From assembly GCA_008668235.1 (NCBI GenBank), contig RQCP01000014.1, forward strand, positions 31,699 through 95,698: 64,000 bases of DNA, in the 5' to 3' direction. This stretch comes from Collinsella aerofaciens. GTDB lineage: Bacteria; Actinomycetota; Coriobacteriia; Coriobacteriales; Coriobacteriaceae. Of this stretch, positions 33,912-43,026 are shown piece by piece. The notes below the pieces were generated by a model. That model was given only the letters and a program-made list of their open reading frames with translations, made no database searches and was not told where the DNA came from. Each line of letters opens with the position of its first letter. The stretch's first letter is position 1. Both the position numbers and the translations under genes were made by a program.

Positions 33912-35615
33912 ATGTATCAGGGAGTCAACGCTTCCGAGGGCATCGGTATCGGCACCGTCATGGTCGCCGTCGATCCCGACTTGACGTTTGAGCCGCACGA
34001 GGTTGCTGATTCGGCAGCAGAGAAGGAGCGCTATCAGTCCGCTCTTTCGGTCTTCTGCGAGAAGACCCAGGCTCAGGCCGACCACATGAAGGAGACGGTG
34101 GGCGAGGCCGAGGCCGAGATCATGAGCGGACACATTGTTCTGGCTCAGGATCCGGGTATGACCGACGCCATCAACGCCGCCATTGACGGCGGTACCTGCG
34201 CCGAGCAGGCGCTCATGGACACCTCGACCATGTTCGAGAACATGTTCCTGTCTATGGACGACGAGATGTTCCGTCTGCGCGCGGCCGACATCGCCGACAT
34301 CCGCACCGGTATTCTGGCCGAGCTGCTGGGCAAGGAGGTCGTCGACCTCTCCGTCCTGCCCGAGAACACTGTCGTTGTCGTGCACGACCTCACGCCGTCC
34401 ATGACCGCCACGATCGATAAGGCCCACGTTGCCGGTATCGTCACCGAGACCGGTGGCCGCACGTCGCACTCCGCGATCATTGCGCGCGCCCTCGAGATCC
34501 CGGCTGTCCTTTCGGTTTCCAACAGCTGCACCGCTCTGCGCAACGGTATGACCGTTGTCGTCGACGGTGGCAAGGGTATCGTTGAGGCCGATCCCGACGA
34601 GGAGACGCTCGCTGCCTACACCGCCAAGGCCGAGGCCTTCGCTGCCGAGAAGGCAGCCCTCGAGGCCTTCCGTGGCAAGCCGTCCGTGACTGCCGATGGC
34701 ATCAAGAAGATCATCGCCTGCAACATCGGTAACCCCGATGACGTGCCCAACGCGCTCGATCACGACGCCGAGGCCATCGGTCTGTTCCGCTCCGAGTTCC
34801 TGTTCATGGACTCCGCTGAGCTTCCTTCCGAGGAGGAGCAGTTCAACGCCTACCGTAAGGTCGCCAGCGCGCTCAAGGGTGCTCCGGTCATCATCCGCAC
34901 GCTCGATGTGGGTGGCGACAAGGAGATTCCGTATCTGCACATGGTCAAGGAAGACAACCCCTTCATGGGCTTCCGCGCCGTGCGTTACTGCCTGGCCAAT
35001 CCCGACCAGTACAAGGTCCAGCTCCGCGCTCTGCTGCGCGCTAGCGCCTTCGGTGACGTCAAGATCATGATCCCGCTCGTCACCTGCGTCGAGGAGGTCT
35101 TGGCTGTCAAGGAGCTCGTCGAGCAGTGCAAGGCCGAGCTGACCGAAGAGGGTCGAAAGTTCAACGAGAACATCGAGGTCGGCATTATGGTCGAGACGCC
35201 CGCCGCTTCGCTGCTCGCAGATCGTCTTGCCGAGGTCGCCGACTTCTTCTCCATCGGCACCAACGACCTGATCGGCTACACCATGTGCGCCGACCGTGGC
35301 AACGACACCATCTCCAACCTGTACCAGGTGTACTATCCCGCCGTGCTCCGCTCGCTCAAGAACATCATCGAGAGCGGCGTGAAGGCCGGCATCATGGTCG
35401 GTATGTGCGGCGAGGCCGCTGCCGATCCGCTGCTCGAGCCGCTGCTGATCAGCTGGGGCCTGGAGGAGTTCTCGATGAGCGCTCCGTCGATCCTGCGCGC
35501 CCGCAAGACCATCAGCCAGTGGACCAAGGCCGAGTGCGACGAGCTCGCCGAGAAGGCACTCGCCTGCAACACCGCCGCCGAGGTCAAGGCACTGCTCGAG
35601 TCCGCAGCTCGCTAA
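33912..35615 (+). CDS. ptsI: PTS enzyme I (phosphoenolpyruvate-protein phosphotransferase)
   Basis: Starts the PTS by taking phosphate from phosphoenolpyruvate. The 567 residues have the phospho-histidine loop GGRTSHSAIIA (His186), the PEP-binding RTLDVGGDKEIPYL, and the C-terminal catalytic GMCGEAAADP. ATG 33912 has GAGGA six bases upstream; ATG 33906 is possible. It follows ptsH with a 133-base gap. Confidence 0.96.
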   Translation: MYQGVNASEGIGIGTVMVAVDPDLTFEPHEVADSAAEKERYQSALSVFCEKTQAQADHMKETVGEAEAEIMSGHIVLAQDPGMTDAINAAIDGGTCAEQALMDTSTMFENMFLSMDDEMFRLRAADIADIRTGILAELLGKEVVDLSVLPENTVVVVHDLTPSMTATIDKAHVAGIVTETGGRTSHSAIIARALEIPAVLSVSNSCTALRNGMTVVVDGGKGIVEADPDEETLAAYTAKAEAFAAEKAALEAFRGKPSVTADGIKKIIACNIGNPDDVPNALDHDAEAIGLFRSEFLFMDSAELPSEEEQFNAYRKVASALKGAPVIIRTLDVGGDKEIPYLHMVKEDNPFMGFRAVRYCLANPDQYKVQLRALLRASAFGDVKIMIPLVTCVEEVLAVKELVEQCKAELTEEGRKFNENIEVGIMVETPAASLLADRLAEVADFFSIGTNDLIGYTMCADRGNDTISNLYQVYYPAVLRSLKNIIESGVKAGIMVGMCGEAAADPLLEPLLISWGLEEFSMSAPSILRARKTISQWTKAECDELAEKALACNTAAEVKALLESAAR

Positions 35616-35689
35616 TTTGGTATCAGAGGTAACCGCGTGGTTGGAATGGGCCGGCCACGCGGCCCTCACATATACAGGGGGTACTGTAA

Positions 35690-36622
35690 ATGTTCTACAC
35701 GCTAACCGCTAACCCGGCTGTCGACATGACGGTTTCGAGCTCTCCGCTCGAACCCGACGAGAACGTCCGCACCGGCTCGGCCAGCTACACGGCTAACGGC
35801 AAGGGCCTCGACGTGTCCTTCGCCTTTAAGAAGATGGGCGTCGACACCGTCGCGCTCGGCTTCTTCGCCGGCTTCACGGGCAAGTTCATCGTCGAGGAGG
35901 TCATGAACCTGGGTTGCCTCTGCCGCCCGGTCTGGACCGACGGTATCACGCGCATTAACACCTACGTCAACGATGGCCAGCACGAGTACGGCATCCTGAA
36001 CCCTGGTGCTCCGATCACGCCGCAGCACCAGGAGGAGCTCTACAACATCCTGGACACCGCGGGCGATCTCGAGTGCCTGATCGTCTCCGGCTCCGTGCCT
36101 CCCAAAGCTACGCCTGACTTCCTGGCTCAGGTCATGGAGCACGCTCAGGCTCGTGGCGCCGACGTCGTCCTGGACCTGTCCTCCGACAAGCTCAAGGAGC
36201 TCGCTCACAAGAAGCCTCTGCTCATCAAGCCGAACCATCACGAGATGAAGGCCATCTTCGGCGTGCCGGTCGACACCGACGACGAGGTCCGCGTTGCCAT
36301 GAAGATGGCTCACGACGCTGGCGTTCAGAACGTGCTGCTCACCCGCGGTAGCCGCGGCGACGCTTACTTCTCCAACGGCGAGGACATCTGGTACGCCAAG
36401 CGTGAGTTCAACATCAAGCTGGTTTCTTCCGTCTGCGCCGGCGACTGCACCCTCGCTGCGTTCCTGCACAAGTGGTACAGGGATCGCGACAACGTCGAGG
36501 AGGCCATGAAGCTCGCTATGGCCACCGGCGCCAACGTTGCCGAGTCCGTCGGCATTGGTGACTTCGGTCACGTCGACGAGTACAGCAAGCGCGTTGCTGT
36601 CCGCAAGCTCGATCGTCAGTAA
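35690..36622 (+). CDS. PfkB family 1-phosphofructokinase, paralogue 1
   Basis: A 310-residue PfkB sugar kinase of the 1-phosphofructokinase/tagatose-6-phosphate kinase branch. N-terminal TLTANPAVDMTV, substrate-binding NGKGLDVS, and the catalytic CAGDCT (Asp252, in place of the usual GAGDS) are visible. It would turn fructose-1-phosphate into fructose-1,6-bisphosphate after PTS uptake. It has its own terminator. About half identical by eye to the next gene. Confidence 0.88.
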   Translation: MFYTLTANPAVDMTVSSSPLEPDENVRTGSASYTANGKGLDVSFAFKKMGVDTVALGFFAGFTGKFIVEEVMNLGCLCRPVWTDGITRINTYVNDGQHEYGILNPGAPITPQHQEELYNILDTAGDLECLIVSGSVPPKATPDFLAQVMEHAQARGADVVLDLSSDKLKELAHKKPLLIKPNHHEMKAIFGVPVDTDDEVRVAMKMAHDAGVQNVLLTRGSRGDAYFSNGEDIWYAKREFNIKLVSSVCAGDCTLAAFLHKWYRDRDNVEEAMKLAMATGANVAESVGIGDFGHVDEYSKRVAVRKLDRQ

Positions 36623-36650
36623 TCGAAACGCGACATATTCGTGCGCATGC

Positions 36651-36682
36651 GGCGCCCCGGTTTCGGCCGGGGCGCCTTTTTT
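36651..36682 (+). terminator. Terminator between the two PfkB genes
   Basis: GGCGCCCCGG pairs with CCGGGGCGCC around TTTCGG, followed by TTTTTT. Confidence 0.93.
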
Positions 36683-36811
36683 GTTCCGCCATGGGGGAGA
36701 GGTGTCCTGCCGTACTTCATCGCTTCCACACCGTTCACCGAGTTGTCCTAGCCTTTTACCGATGCGTGGAATATACTTTCATTAACACGTTGCTTCGTGA
36801 AAGGAACATTC

Positions 36812-37744
36812 ATGATTTACACGCTCACTGCTAATCCCGCCATTGATTACAACATCGCCTGCGACGGCCTTACTGCCAATACCGTCACGCGTACCCGCAA
36901 TGCCGTCTACACGCCCAACGGCAAAGGCCTCAACGTCTCGTTTACGCTTGACCACTATGGTGTCGACACCACGATCCTGGGTTTCTTCGCCGGCTTCTCG
37001 GGTGAGTTTATCGTTAAGGGCGCCGAGGCCCTGGGCGTGCCCGTCAAGCCCGTGTGGACCGACGGTATTACGCGCGTCAATGTGTTCCTCAACGCCGGTC
37101 CCGACACCGAGTACAACATGGTCAATGCCGGTGCCGCCATCAATGAGGCCAACGAGCAGGAGATGTTTGAACTTATCGATTCGCTCGATGACATGACCTG
37201 CCTGGTCATCAGCGGCTCGCTGCCTCCCAACACTTCCGAGGGCTTCTTGGCCGAGGTCCTGCGCCGTGTCAAGGCCAAGGGGGCCGAGTTCGTCCTCGAC
37301 ATCTCGAGCCATCAGCTGGCAGACCTCATTGCTCTGGAGCCACTGCTGATCAAGCCCAATGACGACGAGCTGCTTGACATCTTTGGCATCAAGGTGAGCG
37401 GTGGCGACGACGAGTCCGTCAAGGGCGCTATGGCCGAGCTGCACGCCAAGGGCGCCAAGAACGTGCTGCTGACCCTTGGTGGCGCCGGTGCGTACTTCTC
37501 CAACGGCGAGCATATCTGGTTTGCCAACCGCACCTTCGACGTCAAGCTGCTGTCGACGGTGTGCGCCGGCGATTCCTCGCTCGCTGCCTTCCTGTCCGTG
37601 TGGCACGACGCCCCCGAGCGCGTCGAGGACGCCCTGCGCCTTTCGATGGCCACTGGCGCCAACGTGGTCGAGTGCCCCGGTCTGGGTGATTTTGCCAAGG
37701 TGGACGAATATAAGAAGCACATCGAGGTTCGCCAGGTCTGCTAG
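36812..37744 (+). CDS. PfkB family 1-phosphofructokinase, paralogue 2
   Basis: A second 310-residue PfkB kinase, clearly a tandem duplicate of the upstream gene. TLTANPAIDYNI, NGKGLNVS and CAGDSS (catalytic Asp254) match it. Differences in the substrate loop (TVTRTRNAVYT versus NVRTGSASYT) suggest the two may differ in preferred sugar phosphate or in regulation. AAAGGAA precedes ATG 36812. It sits between two terminators, so it is expressed separately. Confidence 0.88.
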   Translation: MIYTLTANPAIDYNIACDGLTANTVTRTRNAVYTPNGKGLNVSFTLDHYGVDTTILGFFAGFSGEFIVKGAEALGVPVKPVWTDGITRVNVFLNAGPDTEYNMVNAGAAINEANEQEMFELIDSLDDMTCLVISGSLPPNTSEGFLAEVLRRVKAKGAEFVLDISSHQLADLIALEPLLIKPNDDELLDIFGIKVSGGDDESVKGAMAELHAKGAKNVLLTLGGAGAYFSNGEHIWFANRTFDVKLLSTVCAGDSSLAAFLSVWHDAPERVEDALRLSMATGANVVECPGLGDFAKVDEYKKHIEVRQVC

Positions 37745-37778
37745 TTCCGGCACCTTGTCTGAATAGTTTGATTATTTC

Positions 37779-37812
37779 GCATCCGTCTTAGACTAGGACG
37801 GATGTGTTTTTG
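37779..37812 (+). terminator. Terminator after the second PfkB gene
   Basis: GCATCCGTC pairs with GACGGATGT around TTAGACTAG and is followed by TTTTTGTTT. Confidence 0.85.
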
Positions 37813-37908
37813 TTTATCGGACTTGCGTGTGCAGTGGAGACTGTTTCTTGCTAGACTTCTTGCAGACGCAATCGATAGCCAATTTGATAGTCGCAGGAGG
37901 CCATAGGC

Positions 37909-39303
37909 ATGTGCAATGTTTCGCTCAACGGTACTCAACCGTCCGATGCGTCCCTGCGCGTCCTGCGCGCGTTTGAGGCGGCTGGTCTTGAGGCTTGGTA
38001 CGTGGGCGGTTGGGTGCGCGACGCCCTGATGGGGTACCCCAGCCACGATGTTGATATGTGCTGTAGCGGCCTGTGGCAGGAGTCCAAAGCGGCGCTCGAG
38101 GCCGCCGGCATCGCGGTTGTGGAGTCGGGCATTAAATTTGGCGGAATCACGGCTATTTCCGATGGCGAGCGTATCGAGGTCACCACGTACCGTCTGGATG
38201 GCTTTTACACCGATGGTCGTCATCCCCAGAGTGTGGAGCGTGCCGCCTCGCTCGAGGACGATCTGGCGCGCCGCGACTTTACCGTCAACGCCATGGCCTG
38301 GCATCCCGAGCGCGGGCTTGTCGACCGCTACGACGGCCAGGGTGACTTGGAGCGCAAGCTGATTCGCGCTGTCGGCGATCCCAAACGTCGCTTTAACGAG
38401 GACGCCCTGCGCATGCTGCGTGCGGTGCGCTTTGCCTGCCGTCTGGACTTTATGATTGAGCCCGAGACTAAGCGTGCGCTTGCCGAGTGCGCGCCGCTGC
38501 TCGATGCCGTGGCGCGTGAGCGTGTGGGTATTGAGCTCGAGGGCATTCTTTCGACCGGTCATGGGGGAGACGCGATGCTCCGCTATCCCGAGCTCATCTG
38601 CGCCGCCGTGCCCGAGCTTGCTCCGGCCCGTGGCTTTGACCAGCGCAGCGTCTACCATGCCTTTAACGTTTACGAGCATATTGCCCGTGTGCTGACGGTG
38701 GCGGGGGAGCTCGCGCTGTGTGACGGCGTCGCGCCCTCGTCGAGCCTTATGTGGGCGGCGTTTTTGCACGATGTGTCCAAGCCCGAGTGCTTCACGGTCG
38801 ATCACGCCGGCAGCGGACACTTCTACGGTCATCCCGAGCTCGGCGCCAAGAAGGCGCGCGTCATTATGGATCGCCTGGCCCTCTCGCACGACTTGGTGCG
38901 CGACGTGTGCCTGCTCATCAAATACCATGACAAGCCGCTGCGCCCCGAGCGCTCCTGCCTGCTCAATATGATGCGCGCGCTTTCGGGTGAGGGCGTCGAC
39001 ACGGCCCGCCTGATTGACGAGCTCATGGACCTTAAGCGTGCCGACACACTTGGCAAGGCCCCGTCGTGCTTCTATTATGTTGAGACGATTGAGGAGATGC
39101 GCGCGCTGGCGCACGAGCTGCTGAAGGCAGGGGAGCCCTATACGCTCAAGATGCTCGCCATCAACGGCGGCGACCTGATCCGTGCCGGAGTCAAGCCCGG
39201 GCCGGAACTGGGTCAGCTTCTCAACTCCGCCCTCGACGCCGTGATCGAAGACGATATTCCCAACGAGCGCGAAGCTCTTTTGGTTCATCTCAACTTGAAT
39301 TAG
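37909..39303 (+). CDS. CCA tRNA nucleotidyltransferase family protein with HD domain
   Basis: A 464-residue poly(A) polymerase/CCA-adding family enzyme. GGWVRDALMG and the metal-binding HDVDMC form the nucleotidyltransferase head; RRDFTVNAMAWHP and RFNEDALRMLRAVRFA are the family B and neck motifs. A C-terminal HD domain (AAFLHDVSK) suggests phosphohydrolase activity as in bacterial multifunctional CCA enzymes. It lies just before tRNA-Glu. Confidence 0.9.
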   Translation: MCNVSLNGTQPSDASLRVLRAFEAAGLEAWYVGGWVRDALMGYPSHDVDMCCSGLWQESKAALEAAGIAVVESGIKFGGITAISDGERIEVTTYRLDGFYTDGRHPQSVERAASLEDDLARRDFTVNAMAWHPERGLVDRYDGQGDLERKLIRAVGDPKRRFNEDALRMLRAVRFACRLDFMIEPETKRALAECAPLLDAVARERVGIELEGILSTGHGGDAMLRYPELICAAVPELAPARGFDQRSVYHAFNVYEHIARVLTVAGELALCDGVAPSSSLMWAAFLHDVSKPECFTVDHAGSGHFYGHPELGAKKARVIMDRLALSHDLVRDVCLLIKYHDKPLRPERSCLLNMMRALSGEGVDTARLIDELMDLKRADTLGKAPSCFYYVETIEEMRALAHELLKAGEPYTLKMLAINGGDLIRAGVKPGPELGQLLNSALDAVIEDDIPNEREALLVHLNLN

Positions 39304-39367
39304 CTACCAAGTTTACCTGCGTATTCCATAACCTGCCGACAATTTTTCGGCAATTTGGAATTTCTTC

Positions 39368-39396
39368 TTGCGCTGACGTTTTTTGTCCCGTAATAT
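39368..39396 (+). promoter_or_regulatory. Candidate promoter of tRNA-Glu
   Basis: TTGCGC (39368-39373) and TAATAT (39391-39396) are spaced by exactly 17 bases. They end 34 bases before the tRNA. Confidence 0.55.
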
Positions 39397-39430
39397 ATTT
39401 CCTCGCAGCACGGCAGTGCAGATGTCATGT

Positions 39431-39507
39431 GGCCCGTTCGTCTAGCGGTTTAGGACGCCGCCCTCTCAAGGCGGAGATCACCAGTTCGAATCTGGTACGG
39501 GCTACCA
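39431..39507 (+). tRNA. tRNA-Glu (anticodon CTC)
   Basis: A complete cloverleaf can be drawn. The acceptor pairs GGCCCGT with ACGGGCT, the anticodon stem is CCGCC/GGCGG with loop CTCTCAA giving anticodon CTC, and the T arm is CCAGTTCGAATCTGG. The CCA end is encoded. It has its own promoter and terminator candidates, so it is a single-gene unit. Confidence 0.95.
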
Positions 39508-39517
39508 CGCATCTGAT

Positions 39518-39549
39518 ACCCGGACTTCCTATGGAAGGCCGGGTTTTTT
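39518..39549 (+). terminator. Terminator after tRNA-Glu
   Basis: ACCCGG...CCGGGT encloses CTTCC-TATG-GAAG and is followed by TTTTTT. Confidence 0.9.
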
Positions 39550-39657
39550 ATTTTCAAACAACCGTCTGCAATTCCCGTTTGAACCAGAGCTTTGCGTTCT
39601 GCCTATGGCCCTTACGGGTACAATATCCAAGATATTTTGACTGTTAGAAGGAGTCTC

Positions 39658-40965
39658 ATGACGGAGTCCTCTCATCATACGTCTAAGCCCCAGGTCGAGG
39701 TTGAGGCCTCGGGCGGCGATGACAATAAGAGCGCACGCCGCGGCGCCATCTTTATCGGCGCCGTACTGGTGGGTTATATCGTCTATCTGGTGGTAACCGG
39801 GCAGATGGGGCAGTTCTGGGCCGCAATGTCGAGCGTCCAGGCGCCATGGCTCATTGCTGCATGCTTCTGCATGTTCTTGTACCTCTTCTTTGGCATCGTG
39901 GCGTACGCGATTGCCGTTTGGCTCGATCCTAATTCACCCGTCGGCATCCGCGACCTGATTTCGGTCGAGGCGAGCGGCATCTTCTTTGGCAACCTGACGC
40001 CCATGATGATGGGCTCGACTCCCGCCCAGATCTACCGCCTGACCAAGGCGGGCCAAAATGTCGGCGAGGCCGGAGCCACGCAGTTCACGCGCTTTATCGT
40101 GTACCAGTTTGGCCTCGTTGCCTGGGGCGCTATCCTACTGCTTGCTCGCATGCCTTTTTTTGCCGAGCGCTATGGCGACATGACGCTGCTGTGCGTCTTT
40201 AGCTTTGGTGGGCACTGCTGCATCTTGCTGGGCATCTTCGCCGTCGCGCTCATGCCTAAGACCGTCACGCGCGTCGCCCATTGCATCATCAATTGGCTCG
40301 AGCGCATAGGTGTCTCGGCCACTAAGATCGAGGGATGGCGCACGTTTGTCGACGGCGAGATCTACTCCTTCTCCGAGAAGTTTAAGCTTTCGGCCGGACA
40401 TTTTTCTTCCATGCTGCTCACCGTGTTTATCACCATGCTGCAGCTCGCGTTTTTCTATCTGGTTCCGTATTTCCTGATGCTTGCCTTTGGCCACCACGAG
40501 GTCGACTTTTTCTCGGTCATGGCCGCGAGCGCCTTTGTCCAGCTGCTGAGCTCTGCGGTTCCCTTGCCCGGCGGAACTGGTGGCGCTGAGGGCGGCTTTG
40601 CATTGTTCTTGGGTCATTTCTTTGGGTCGGCTTCGACCGCTGGCTATCTGCTGTGGCGCCTCATTACGTTTATTGCGCCGACCATTTTGGCTGCGCCCCT
40701 GCTGGGACTTAAGAGCGCCCACAACGAGAGCATCCATGCGCGTTGGGATCGTGTGATGCGCAAGCTCGGCCGCACGCCTCAGACGCCCTCTGCGCCCACT
40801 AAGCCGCACCCCACGAATGCTGTTACCGTTGATCCCAAGAAGCGCGCTCAGAAGGCTTCTGGGACCGCTAAGCCGGCTCATAAAGCCTATGTGCGCCAGA
40901 CAGGCGATGGTATTCGCGTATCTCCGTCGGCACTCAATAAGAAGAAGCATCCCAAGTCGCAGTAG
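39658..40965 (+). CDS. Flippase-like / LPG-synthase transmembrane domain protein
   Basis: A 435-residue membrane protein of the lysylphosphatidylglycerol synthase TM-domain family (UPF0104-like). About seven to eight helices lie between residues 25 and 350, including the family-typical NLTPMMMGSTPAQIYRL and LPGGTGGAEGGFAL stretches. The last 80 residues are basic and rich in Lys, Pro and Ala. The aminoacyl-transferase domain of MprF is absent, so a lipid-transport role is inference. GAAGGAG precedes ATG 39658. Confidence 0.83.
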   Translation: MTESSHHTSKPQVEVEASGGDDNKSARRGAIFIGAVLVGYIVYLVVTGQMGQFWAAMSSVQAPWLIAACFCMFLYLFFGIVAYAIAVWLDPNSPVGIRDLISVEASGIFFGNLTPMMMGSTPAQIYRLTKAGQNVGEAGATQFTRFIVYQFGLVAWGAILLLARMPFFAERYGDMTLLCVFSFGGHCCILLGIFAVALMPKTVTRVAHCIINWLERIGVSATKIEGWRTFVDGEIYSFSEKFKLSAGHFSSMLLTVFITMLQLAFFYLVPYFLMLAFGHHEVDFFSVMAASAFVQLLSSAVPLPGGTGGAEGGFALFLGHFFGSASTAGYLLWRLITFIAPTILAAPLLGLKSAHNESIHARWDRVMRKLGRTPQTPSAPTKPHPTNAVTVDPKKRAQKASGTAKPAHKAYVRQTGDGIRVSPSALNKKKHPKSQ

Positions 40966-41014
40966 GGCAGTCGTGCGTTCTTCATGATGCGGGGCATATT
41001 TGTGCTGTATGGGG

Positions 41015-41038
41015 GATAATCCTCTTACGTAGATTATC
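41015..41038. promoter_or_regulatory. Inverted repeat upstream of the TetR gene
   Basis: GATAATC (41015-41021) and GATTATC (41032-41038) are reverse complements separated by 10 bases, 44 bases before the TetR start. The layout suits autoregulation, which is inferred. Confidence 0.5.
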
Positions 41039-41081
41039 TCTCATCTGTTGATGAATGCTCGCATATCGAAGGGACACGCCC

Positions 41082-41693
41082 ATGGCAACCAGCAAACCGC
41101 GTCTTGACCGCCGCATCGTTCGCAGCCGTAATGCCATCCTTTCGGCTTTCGAGCGCCTGCTCATGGAAAAGCCGCTGGCAGACATTACGGTGAGTGCCAT
41201 CGCGCGCGAGGCCAATGTCGACCGCAAAACCTTCTACGTGCACTTTGGCACGGTTGACGGCCTGCTCGATGCCATTGCCGTCGATGTGGTGGAGATGATT
41301 GTCGACTCGGTCGAGAAAACGCTTGCTTCCATGGACGGCGACACCAACGAGCGCGCCCTGGGCGCGGCGGCGACCTTCTTTAAAACCGTTAACGAGGCAC
41401 TGTGCAACAACTTGGTGCTCAATCGTCAGCTGATCGAGAACATTCCGCTCGATGATTTTATGGCTCGTCTTCGTGCGCCGCTCGAGCACGAGATTGCCGA
41501 GCGCGATCTGCTGCCTCAAGGTCTCAAGGACGAGATGTTCGACTACTATCTGGCGTTTTTGCTGTCGGGTATTATCGGTATCTATCGCACGTGGGCGCTG
41601 TCTGACGGTTCGGTTCCCATCGAGCGCGTCTCTGAGGTCGCCAACGATCTGACTCTCAATGGTCTGTCGAGTCTGGAATCTCGCTTGGATTAG
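41082..41693 (+). CDS. TetR/AcrR family transcriptional regulator
   Basis: A 203-residue regulator. The N-terminal helix-turn-helix ITVSAIAREANVDRKTFYVHFGT is typical of TetR; the C-terminal ligand domain has the pattern of Gram-positive TetR_C proteins. GAAGGGA precedes ATG 41082. No target gene is obvious: the downstream region is an insertion-sequence fragment and then the cobalamin island. It is the last gene of the ordinary chromosome on this side. Confidence 0.88.
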   Translation: MATSKPRLDRRIVRSRNAILSAFERLLMEKPLADITVSAIAREANVDRKTFYVHFGTVDGLLDAIAVDVVEMIVDSVEKTLASMDGDTNERALGAAATFFKTVNEALCNNLVLNRQLIENIPLDDFMARLRAPLEHEIAERDLLPQGLKDEMFDYYLAFLLSGIIGIYRTWALSDGSVPIERVSEVANDLTLNGLSSLESRLD

Positions 41694-41695
41694 GC

Positions 41696-41788
41696 CTAGT
41701 TGGGCTCGTCGGCGTGGAAATTCCTGTTCACGAGGTTCTCCGGTGCCTTGTAGACCTCGCCGGCGTAGGAGCTGTAGCCTGAGGATCC
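41696..41788 (-). pseudogene. IS3-family transposase fragment (both ends missing)
   Basis: The minus strand reads 30 residues ending at a TAG, including SSYAGEVYKAPENLVNRNFH and ADEPN. That is the stretch just before the DDE catalytic core in IS3-type OrfB proteins, where ADxPNxxWxTDIT normally follows. An in-frame stop lies immediately upstream, and the match ends at the downstream stop, so only a scar is left. It sits exactly between the TetR gene and the cobalamin island. Confidence 0.7.
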
Positions 41789-41805
41789 TTAAAAGAAAGT
41801 CCAGT

Positions 41806-43026
41806 TTATTCTTCCCACTCCAAATGGGAATCCTCCGATGCGCCTTCGCACGCTCGCATGACCTCGATACCATGCGAGCGTGCAAACTCGACGAGCTCTG
41901 CGTTGCGGGCGTTTATGGTGCCGAAGGCGGCGGGGCACACGATAAGGCGCGCGCAGTGGACGAGGAGCTCTTTGGCGCGGGCTATGGTTTTATCCCCGAT
42001 CGGCTCGAAGGCGCGCTCGGCCACGCATTCCGTCGCCAGGTCGCGCGCGAGCTCGCAGTCGATGTCCCCTTCGTGCAGAACGCCCGCGTAGAACGCCTTG
42101 CCCTGTCGGATGAGCTGGCGAAACACAGCCGACCCCGTACCTGCGCCAGCGATGACGAACGTGTGCGCATCGCCGTGTGGGCGCCCAATTTCCACGCTGC
42201 CGAAGCGCTCGTTGAAGGTGCCATGTTTAAGGCCGTAGAGCTCGCCAATCGTCTCGCGCGTGAATATGTCCTCGGGTGCGCCGGCGCGGAAGACCCGGCC
42301 GTCCTTCACGCAAATCACCTTGTCGGCGCTTTTCTGCGCGAGCTCGAGTTCGTGGATGGACATGATGACAGCAACATTCCGCGATTTCGCAAGGTGGCGA
42401 AGTATTCGCAGCAGGTCGATCTGGTAGCGGATATCGAGATACGACGTGGGCTCATCGAGCACGAGCACACGCGGATCCTGCGCGATGGCGCGTGCGAGCA
42501 TGACGCGCTGGCGTTGCCCGTCGCTTATCTGCATGAAGTCGCGCTCGGCGAGCTCTTCCACATGTGCGGTTTTCATGGCCTCGTCGACCCGACTATGGTC
42601 GTCGGGCGAGAGTGTGCCCATTCGCCCGGTGTAGGGATGCCTTCCCGCCTCTACGATATCGCGGCAGGTGAGGAGCTCGGTCCGGGGGCGATCTGTCAGC
42701 ATAACGGCAAGGCTCCTTGCGAACTCCGCCGTCTTCCATCGGGAAATCTCCCGCCCGTCGAGCTCGACCGCGCCGGCAAGCGGTGCCAGATGGCGTGTGA
42801 TGGTTTTCAAGATGGTCGACTTGCCCGAGCCGTTCGGCCCGATGAGTGCCACGACGTCGCCCGCGCGAACCTCCAGATCGACGCCTGCGACTACGACCTT
42901 CTTGTCGTAGCCCGCCGACAGGTCGCTTATGCGGAAAAGCGGCGCTCCGTCAGCCTGCGTTTCGACCGGGGTTTCGAGGTTCGACTCCGCTCGGAGCGTT
43001 TTGGGCCGCGGCACAAATTTCCCCAT
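41806..43026 (-). CDS. ABC transporter ATPase, BtuD/FecE type, with C-terminal extension
   Basis: Energises the import system. The 406 residues contain an ABC domain with Walker A GPNGSGKST (63-71), a signature SDGQRQR (about 168-174) and Walker B VLVLDEPTS (about 187-195). About 130 further residues after residue 275 are absent from plain BtuD or FhuC. They include FVIAGAGTGSAVFRQLI and a hydrophobic LIVCPAAFG segment and resemble a small alpha/beta domain of unknown job. ATG directly follows the permease stop, with GAGGT as ribosome-binding site. Confidence 0.88.
   Translation of the reverse strand: MGKFVPRPKTLRAESNLETPVETQADGAPLFRISDLSAGYDKKVVVAGVDLEVRAGDVVALIGPNGSGKSTILKTITRHLAPLAGAVELDGREISRWKTAEFARSLAVMLTDRPRTELLTCRDIVEAGRHPYTGRMGTLSPDDHSRVDEAMKTAHVEELAERDFMQISDGQRQRVMLARAIAQDPRVLVLDEPTSYLDIRYQIDLLRILRHLAKSRNVAVIMSIHELELAQKSADKVICVKDGRVFRAGAPEDIFTRETIGELYGLKHGTFNERFGSVEIGRPHGDAHTFVIAGAGTGSAVFRQLIRQGKAFYAGVLHEGDIDCELARDLATECVAERAFEPIGDKTIARAKELLVHCARLIVCPAAFGTINARNAELVEFARSHGIEVMRACEGASEDSHLEWEE

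Noticed and set aside
33885..35669. Long minus-strand open frame opposite ptsI, and a similar one opposite the PTS EIIBCA gene
   Set aside because: Shadows of ptsI and the permease; no ribosome-binding site or domain pattern.
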